Shown: piece by piece, positions 1 through 4,607 of the stretch
Position numbering within the stretch: position 1 is the first letter of the stretch
Layout of the letters: each line of letters starts with the position of its first letter
From: a bacterium
Lineage (GTDB): Bacteria; Krumholzibacteriota; Krumholzibacteriia; LZORAL124-64-63
Reading direction: 5' to 3'
Length of the DNA stretch: 5,775 nucleotides
Assembly: GCA_030591105.1 (NCBI GenBank)
Contig: JAUVBS010000154.1
Location: 1-5,775 of the forward strand
Notes under the pieces: model-generated
Databases searched by the model: none
What the model was told of the DNA's origin: nothing
The model's input: only the letters and a program-made list of their open reading frames with translations
Program-made: the position numbers and the translations under genes

Positions 1-269
1 ATCAGGCCGCCGTTCGGCCAGAGACGGGCGACGACGACGACCAGTACCGGCAGGGCCATCATCAAGCCGAGAAAGATCAGACGGCGGCGGCGCGCCAGCT
101 CGCGGAACGAGTACCAGGCGATCCACGCCGCGGCGGGTATACTCGGCAGCGGCGGCGGTAAGCCCGCTGCACCGTGGAGGTTCGCCGCGCCGACCGCTTC
201 CGCTCCAGACGGCGTGCCGCCTGTTGCGTGAGCCGGTCCGTTGGTCGGATTCTGCTCGCTCGCTGTCAA
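1..269 (-). CDS. ABC-2 type transporter permease B, N-terminal part (runs off left edge)
   Basis: This is the first 89 codons of an integral membrane protein, cut by the window edge. I place the start at a TTG (269-267) because a strong GGAGG (280-276) lies 6 nt upstream. The in-frame GTG at 284-282 has no such site, and the internal ATG pair near residues 70-71 falls inside a membrane helix. Residues 1-48 are rich in Ala, Gly and Pro and look disordered. Residues 49-63 (AWIAWYSFRELARRRR region) form a positively charged amphipathic stretch, and residues 64-82 form a clear first transmembrane helix. An amphipathic segment, an Arg cluster and then a helix is the usual opening of ABC-2 permeases. 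It follows ATPase B by 23 nt, so it is probably the membrane partner of that ATPase. The substrate is unknown, and family assignment rests on these 89 residues and on context. Confidence 0.75.
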   Translation of the reverse strand, partial: MTASEQNPTNGPAHATGGTPSGAEAVGAANLHGAAGLPPPLPSIPAAAWIAWYSFRELARRRRLIFLGLMMALPVLVVVVARLWPNGGL

Positions 270-275
270 AACTGA

Positions 276-280
276 CCTCC
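276..280 (-). promoter_or_regulatory. Shine-Dalgarno deciding a TTG start
   Basis: On the minus strand GGAGG lies 6 nt before a TTG (269-267). It sits in the 23-nt gap after the ATPase B stop codon (TAA, 295-293). It supports TTG over the other in-frame candidates as the start of permease B. Confidence 0.65.
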
Positions 281-292
281 GCACCCTGGGCG

Positions 293-1237
293 TTAACTCG
301 TCAAGTAAGCAAAGACCGCCTCGAGGTTGTCATCGAGGGTATGGATCTCCTCGACCGCCAAGTCGTTGGCGAGGATCCAGCCCGGCAAGCAACGGTAGAA
401 ATCCACCACGCGATCGGTACGCGCAATGACCTGTCCGGCGTCGCCGACCTCCAGGCTGACGACGTGTTCTTGGCGGACCAGGAACGCGGCCAGCTCGCGG
501 GGCCGCGGCGACACGAGCGCGACGGTGGTCGGGTGTTCGGGGATGAGGTCGCGGATCTCGGTCACGTCGCCTTCGGCGAGGACTCGCCCGCGGTGGATCA
601 GGATGATCTGCCGGGTCATCTCCTCCACTTCGGGCAGAATGTGGCTCGAGACCAGAACGGTCCGGCCTTGCGCGCCCAGCTCCTGGACCAGTTCGATGGT
701 CTGCTTGCGCGAAACCGGGTCCATGCCGTTGAGCGGTTCGTCCATGAAGACGACGTCCGGATCGTGGGCCAGCGCTTGCGCCAGCTTGATCTTCTGACGC
801 ATCCCCTTGGAGTAGCCGCCGAGCCGGCGGTTGCCGGCCTCGACCAGGTTGAAGCGCGCGAGCCACCGTTCGGTCCTCTGCCGCGCCTGTTGGCCGCCGA
901 ATCCCATCAACCGCAGCATGAGCACGAGGAACTCCCGCCCGGTCATCCAGTCCGGTAGCGCATCGCTCTCGGGGCAGAAACCGAGACGGCGGAACAGGCC
1001 GGGGTGATCGCGCAGCCGGTGACCAAACAGACGCACCTCGCCGTGGCTCGGCTCGATCAGTCCGGCCAGCAGCTTGAACAGTGTCGTCTTGCCCGCTCCG
1101 TTCTCACCGAGCAGACCGACGACACCGCTGCCTACGGTCAGACTGCAATCACCGACGGCGATCACCTCGCCGAACCATTTGGCCACCCGGTCCGCCTGCA
1201 GCCGCACCGTATCGTTACCCACCGACGCGGCGTTCAC
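293..1237 (-). CDS. ABC transporter ATP-binding protein B (ABC-2 exporter type)
   Basis: A cytoplasmic ATPase of 314 residues that should power an ABC-2 exporter. It has Walker A GENGAGKT (44-51), a Q-loop position occupied by Glu90 (GFCPE), the signature YSKGM (142-146), Walker B VVFMDE (162-167, catalytic Glu167), a D-loop reading LNGMD instead of the common SGLD, and the switch His199. Residues after about 235 form the short accessory domain typical of the CcmA/NatA-like group. The start is a GTG (1237-1235) overlapping the permease A stop codon by 4 nt, with GGAGG 7 nt upstream. The frame stays open further upstream, but that stretch is antisense-type shadow of the permease gene. The overlap implies translational coupling with permease A, while permease B follows 23 nt later. 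The substrate is not predictable. The fold and ATPase role are secure. Confidence 0.93.
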   Translation of the reverse strand: MNAASVGNDTVRLQADRVAKWFGEVIAVGDCSLTVGSGVVGLLGENGAGKTTLFKLLAGLIEPSHGEVRLFGHRLRDHPGLFRRLGFCPESDALPDWMTGREFLVLMLRLMGFGGQQARQRTERWLARFNLVEAGNRRLGGYSKGMRQKIKLAQALAHDPDVVFMDEPLNGMDPVSRKQTIELVQELGAQGRTVLVSSHILPEVEEMTRQIILIHRGRVLAEGDVTEIRDLIPEHPTTVALVSPRPRELAAFLVRQEHVVSLEVGDAGQVIARTDRVVDFYRCLPGWILANDLAVEEIHTLDDNLEAVFAYLTS

Positions 1238-2088
1238 GAGACCACCTCCACCGGACGCACGAACCGCCGCAGGATCAGCAGCGCCAGAACGGCGTACAGA
1301 AGCGTCAAGAACATGCTCACGACCGGCGGGATATCCAGCCGCGGCTCGGTGCCCAGCAACAGCGATCCCGCGTTGTGGTACTGCCCGGCGAAATTGAGAA
1401 ACTCGAGCCAATTGAAACCGCCGGCCGCGAACAGCGCGCTGATCGCTTCGGAACCCATGAACAAGATGGTCCACCACACGGTGATGAAGATCGTCCGCTT
1501 GCCGACCGATGAAAACGCCAGCAGCACCAGGCTCATCCCCACGCCAGCGAACAGACAGAAGAGTGTCGTCTGCAGTGGAATCACAACGAGCGTATTGACG
1601 CCGGTGGTTCCCGCCGACACGAGATAGCCGAACACACAGAGCGCGTACACCGGAAACAAGGTCACGCAGAGGTAATAGAACAGGACGATCAGTGTCTTGC
1701 CCGCGATGTAGTCGAACATACCGAGCGGACGCGAGAAGTAGAGCGCCAGACCGTTGTCGCGTCGGTCCATGGCGATCAACCGCGCGCCGACAATGGCCAT
1801 CAGCAGAAAGACGAAAAAGCGCTGCCCCTCGATGAAAGCGAGCACACCGTCGCCGCTGAGGCTCGCCCACCCCCCGCCGAGCAGATCGAGCAGATTGCCG
1901 GTTCTCGCCTTGACGTAGATGATCGTCCCCTTGACCACCGCCGGGATCCAGGCCAGTACCAGCAACAAGAGGAACCAACGGCTGCGTAACGGCTCGGTGA
2001 TACCGCGCCGGGCAATGACCCACCACGGCGGGTAGGTCCGGCCACCGGTCGACTCCCAATGCGTGTAGCCGCGTTCATAGACGGGCAT
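1234..2088 (-). CDS. ABC-2 type transporter permease A
   Basis: An inner-membrane protein of 284 residues, most likely the channel subunit for one of the flanking ATPases. The N-terminus (MPVYERGYTHWE) resembles the opening of a group of ABC-2 permeases that begin MPIYEQ-like. It is followed by a basic amphipathic stretch (24-38). I see about six hydrophobic helices near residues 37-53, 90-106, 132-153, 164-192, 198-220 and 255-273. Between helices 2 and 3 lies a cytoplasmic motif around 108-131 (DRRDNGLALYFSRPLG), which matches the conserved D...LSRP...Y..GK loop of ABC-2 permeases. The ATG (2088-2086) has AGGAG 6 nt upstream. It begins 27 nt after ATPase A and overlaps ATPase B by 4 nt. Family is clear; the transported compound is unknown. 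Confidence 0.9.
   Translation of the reverse strand: MPVYERGYTHWESTGGRTYPPWWVIARRGITEPLRSRWFLLLLVLAWIPAVVKGTIIYVKARTGNLLDLLGGGWASLSGDGVLAFIEGQRFFVFLLMAIVGARLIAMDRRDNGLALYFSRPLGMFDYIAGKTLIVLFYYLCVTLFPVYALCVFGYLVSAGTTGVNTLVVIPLQTTLFCLFAGVGMSLVLLAFSSVGKRTIFITVWWTILFMGSEAISALFAAGGFNWLEFLNFAGQYHNAGSLLLGTEPRLDIPPVVSMFLTLLYAVLALLILRRFVRPVEVVS
1245..1249 (-). promoter_or_regulatory. Shine-Dalgarno deciding a GTG start
   Basis: On the minus strand GGAGG lies inside the last codons of permease A, 7 nt before a GTG (1237-1235). The GTG shares bases with the permease TGA stop (1236-1234). It fixes the start of ATPase B and points to coupled translation of the two genes. Confidence 0.7.
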
Positions 2089-2115
2089 AGTCGGCTCCTG
2101 CTCGAGCGAGGCGGT

Positions 2116-3165
2116 TCAGCGACTTTCGTTGGTATCGATCAGCTCGTAAAACGTATCGGCCAGCGAGATCGGTCGGCGCCGCAAACGGCGCGGCGCATAG
2201 TCGGTCCGTTGGGCCACAGCCAGGATACGACGGGCGCCCGCCGCCGTACGCAGGTGATCATCCTGACCAACGCCATCCTCACTCGTGCGACCTTCACCGC
2301 CGGCGACTTCGTCGTCGGAGTCACCGCCGCAGTCGAGCGTCACCAGGATGAGCCGGCCGTCCCGCTCGACCGACACCGCCTCGGCTCGCAGCGCGGTGAG
2401 GAAGGCCTCCTCGGGGCCAAAACCCTCGACCTCGAAGACTTGACGCCGGGCTGTGTCCGCGGTAACCGACTGGTGGGCCAGCAGTTTCCCTTCACGCAGA
2501 ACCAGGATCTCGCGACAGACCGCCTCGACATCCGCCAGCAGATGCGTCGAAAGGATCACGCCGAACCCCTTGTGGCCGGCGAGGTCACCGACCAGTTCGA
2601 GAATGGCGACGCGACCTTTGGGATCGAGTCCGCTGGTCGGTTCGTCGAGCAGCAACCACTGCGGGTCGTGGACGAGCGCCGTGGCCAGTTTCAGGCGTTG
2701 CCGCATACCCTGGCTATAGGTTTGGCACGGACGGTACCGCTCGTCGGCCAGCCCGACGTAGTGTAATACCTCGTGGGCGCGCTGCATCGCATCGCGGGTC
2801 GGCATACCCGCCAATTCGCCCATGTAGGCCACGAGCGCAACACCACTCATACCCTCGATCACACCACCCCGCTCTGGCATCCAACCGAGACGGGCGCGGA
2901 CACTGCGCGCCTCGCGCGCCATGTCCAGGCCGAGGACCGAGACCTTGCCCGGCGGCACGCGTAGATGCCCCAGCAGAGCACGCAACAGGGTGGTCTTGCC
3001 CGATCCGTTGGGTCCCAACAGTCCGATGGCATTCTTCTGCAGCGTGAACGACACGCCCTGCAGAACCGGGTCGCGCAGATAGGCAAACGTCAGATCATCG
3101 ACCACGATACGCGTATCGGTCTGGCCCTGGTCCGTCCGGTTGACATTGTCGCGTGAGCTGTCCAT
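2116..3165 (-). CDS. ABC transporter ATP-binding protein A (ABC-2 exporter type)
   Basis: The first gene of the minus-strand operon: an ATPase of 349 residues expected to drive the adjoining permease. It has an A-loop Tyr29, Walker A GPNGSGKT (51-58), Glu98 at the Q-loop position (WMPE), the signature YSQGM (150-154), Walker B WLLLDE (170-175, catalytic Glu175), the D-loop SGLD (178-181) and the switch His208. The C-terminal accessory domain (about 235-349) is interrupted by an acidic, Gly-rich segment (about 278-305). It ends with a basic run and a SLADTFYEL-like helix, as in other exporters of this group. The ATG (3165-3163) is the only plausible start because an in-frame TAA lies upstream with no other start codon between them. 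It lacks a good Shine-Dalgarno, so translation may start on a short leader or without one. Compared with about 300 residues for many relatives, the extra length lies in the N-terminal polar stretch and the acidic insert. Confidence 0.93.
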   Translation of the reverse strand: MDSSRDNVNRTDQGQTDTRIVVDDLTFAYLRDPVLQGVSFTLQKNAIGLLGPNGSGKTTLLRALLGHLRVPPGKVSVLGLDMAREARSVRARLGWMPERGGVIEGMSGVALVAYMGELAGMPTRDAMQRAHEVLHYVGLADERYRPCQTYSQGMRQRLKLATALVHDPQWLLLDEPTSGLDPKGRVAILELVGDLAGHKGFGVILSTHLLADVEAVCREILVLREGKLLAHQSVTADTARRQVFEVEGFGPEEAFLTALRAEAVSVERDGRLILVTLDCGGDSDDEVAGGEGRTSEDGVGQDDHLRTAAGARRILAVAQRTDYAPRRLRRRPISLADTFYELIDTNESR

Positions 3166-3180
3166 TATCGACTTTCGCGA

Positions 3181-3214
3181 ACAGTGACGTAGTTCGGGTT
3201 AGATAACGTACTGT
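3181..3214. repeat. Interrupted inverted repeat, possible operator or hairpin
   Basis: The left arm ACAGTGACGT (3181-3190) and right arm ACGTACTGT (3206-3214) are complementary over nine bases with one bulged G (3186). The spacer is an AT-rich 15 nt. The left arm lies 16 nt before the ABC ATPase A start codon. It could be a regulator site serving either promoter or a hairpin in the ABC leader. It could also be chance, since the arms are short. Confidence 0.35.
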
Positions 3215-3229
3215 CGTCCCGATTGTTTC

Positions 3230-3341
3230 AGTTCCGTCGGCGGCTGGGAACTCTTTTCTCCCGACGCTGCCGACCACCGAAGCAGCGAGGAACGGCCCGG
3301 AATTCGCCGCAGGAGTTCCGGATGCAGCGGGGGAGGTCCCG
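3230..3341 (+). promoter_or_regulatory. metK leader with competing hairpins (candidate RNA control element)
   Basis: Hand-folding the plus-strand leader gives four stems. They are AGTTCC (3230-3235) with GGAACT (3247-3252), CGCTGC (3265-3270) with GCAGCG (3282-3287), CCGGAATTC (3297-3305) with GAGTTCCGG (3313-3321, one G-U pair), and CGGG (3328-3331) with CCCG (3338-3341). The last stem encloses the GGAGG of the metK ribosome-binding site in a 6-nt loop. GGAACTCTT (3247-3255) can instead pair with AGGAGTTCC (3311-3319), which would break stems one and three. Mutually exclusive pairings next to a ribosome-binding site resemble a leader switch. I do not recognise a SAM-I, SAM-II, SAM-IV or SAH riboswitch core, so the role is inference. 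Confidence 0.3.
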
Positions 3342-4607
3342 ATGAGCCAGTCCCGGATCCTGACCGCCGAATCGGTCACAGCCGGTCACGCCGACAAGCT
3401 GTGCGACCTGATCGCCGATTCGATTCTCGACGCGATTCTCACCCGAGACCGATTCGCACGGGTCTCTTGCGAGGTTCTCGTCACCACCGGCATGGTGGTC
3501 GTCACCGGCCAGATCACGACCAAGAGCTACGTCGACATCAACAACGTCGTGCGCGAGACGGTCCGCCAAGTCGGCTACAACGACCCGATCATCGGCTTCG
3601 ATCATAATAGCTGCGCGGTGGTGGTCATGCTCGAGGAGCAGTCCGAGGACGTGGCGATCGGCGTCGACCGCAAGGGCGCTGGAGACCAGGGTGTCGTCAT
3701 CGGTTACGCCACCGACGAAGGCCGCGCGCTCCCCATCGACATGCACTTCATGCCGACGGCGGCGTTCCTGGCCAACCGCCTGGCCGAACGGCTGGCCGCG
3801 GTACGCGAGGCTGGCAAGATCTCTTACCTCTACCCCGACGGCAAGGTCCAGGTCTCGGTCCGCTACGAAGGAGACAAGCCGACCGCACTGACCAACGTGA
3901 TCGTCTCGGCCCACCACCACGTCGGCACCGACCTGGCGCGTTTGCGACGAGATCTGAAACGAGTAGTCGTCAAGTCGGTCCTCGAACCGACCGGCCTGCT
4001 CACCAAGGAGACCGAGATCCTGATCAACCCGGTCGGCCCGTTCGCCGAGGGCGGCCCGCGCGCCGACGCCGGCCTGAGCGGCCGCAAGATCACCGTCGAC
4101 TGTTACGGCAGCGCCTGCCCCCACGGCGGCAGCGCGTTGAGCGGCAAGGACCCGACCAAGCCCGACCGCAGCGGTGCCTACGGTGCCCGCTGGGTAGCCA
4201 AGAATCTGGTCGCCGCCGGCCTGGCTCGCCGTTGCTCCGTGGAGATCGCCTACGTGATCGGTCTGCCGCAACCGATCGCCGTCGAAGTCGACAGTTACGG
4301 CACCGGCCGCTTGCGTGATGACCGTCTGAGCAAGCTGGTACGCGAGCAGTTCGACCTCTCCCCCGCCGGAGTGATCGAAAACCTCGATCTGCGCCGACCG
4401 ATCTATGCCCAGACCGCCACCTACGGTCATTTCGGGCGGGTAGGCAGTGATTTCACTTGGGAATCGCTCAGCCATCTCGACCGCCTCAGCGGCCTGGCGC
4501 CGCGGCGACGGACCACCGCTGGCCGCGGCAGCGGTAGCAAAGCCGGCAGCGGCAAGAGCGGCAGTAAACGCACCCGGGCGCGTACCGGTAAAGGAGACAA
4601 GCGATGA
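3342..4607 (+). CDS. metK: S-adenosylmethionine synthetase (methionine adenosyltransferase), divergent
   Basis: Makes S-adenosylmethionine from methionine and ATP in the cytoplasm. All three MetK domains are present over residues 1-366. Residues aligning with known active-site positions are kept: His16, Asp18, Glu44, Gln100, Asp115 in GAGDQG (112-117), Lys168, Phe234, Asp242, Arg248-Lys249, Lys269, Lys273 and Asp275. Departures from consensus are GHADK for GHPDK (15-19), GGSALSGKD for GGGAFSGKD (262-270), NPVGPF for NPTGRF, and a mobile loop before GAGDQG five residues shorter than in E. coli. At 421 residues it exceeds the usual 380-400 because of a basic Gly/Ser tail (about 387-421). The ATG follows GGAGG by 5 nt. 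The last codons overlap the next gene by 4 nt, so the two form an operon. Fold and reaction are very likely; altered kinetics or substrate range cannot be excluded. Confidence 0.93.
   Translation: MSQSRILTAESVTAGHADKLCDLIADSILDAILTRDRFARVSCEVLVTTGMVVVTGQITTKSYVDINNVVRETVRQVGYNDPIIGFDHNSCAVVVMLEEQSEDVAIGVDRKGAGDQGVVIGYATDEGRALPIDMHFMPTAAFLANRLAERLAAVREAGKISYLYPDGKVQVSVRYEGDKPTALTNVIVSAHHHVGTDLARLRRDLKRVVVKSVLEPTGLLTKETEILINPVGPFAEGGPRADAGLSGRKITVDCYGSACPHGGSALSGKDPTKPDRSGAYGARWVAKNLVAAGLARRCSVEIAYVIGLPQPIAVEVDSYGTGRLRDDRLSKLVREQFDLSPAGVIENLDLRRPIYAQTATYGHFGRVGSDFTWESLSHLDRLSGLAPRRRTTAGRGSGSKAGSGKSGSKRTRARTGKGDKR

Larger units (their letters stand above)
3166..3341. promoter_or_regulatory. Divergent intergenic control region
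   Basis: This is 176 bp between two diverging operons (ABC exporter to the left, metK to the right), so both promoters probably lie here. I could not call a convincing -35/-10 pair on either strand. The most AT-rich part is about 3191-3210. The half nearer the ABC gene holds an interrupted inverted repeat (3181-3214). The half nearer metK holds several GC-rich stem-forming segments (3230-3341). No coding sequence is supported in this interval. Confidence 0.7.

Noticed and set aside
224..958. A 244-codon plus-strand frame opposite ATPase B
   Set aside because: It is an antisense shadow with no recognisable domain, and ATPase B has all its ABC motifs.
1238..2059. The upstream part of the open frame that continues ATPase B to 588 codons
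   Set aside because: The extra N-terminal residues are an Arg-rich frame shadow of permease A. The GTG at 1237 with GGAGG gives the normal ATPase start.
2059..2766. A 235-codon plus-strand frame opposite ATPase A
   Set aside because: It is an antisense shadow; the minus-strand gene has complete Walker A, signature and Walker B motifs.
3184..3214. A sigma-70 promoter GTGACG ... TACTGT for metK
   Set aside because: Both hexamers are weak matches and the 19-nt spacing is poor, so it is no better than background.
3225..3235. An ECF-sigma-like GGAACT on the minus strand as a promoter for the ABC operon
   Set aside because: No -10 element of the right type lies at the usual 16-17 nt spacing; the nearest candidate is more than 20 nt away.
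3236..3341. A known SAM riboswitch upstream of metK
   Set aside because: I could not find the conserved core of SAM-I, SAM-II, SAM-IV or SAH riboswitches by eye. Only the generic competing stems are reported.
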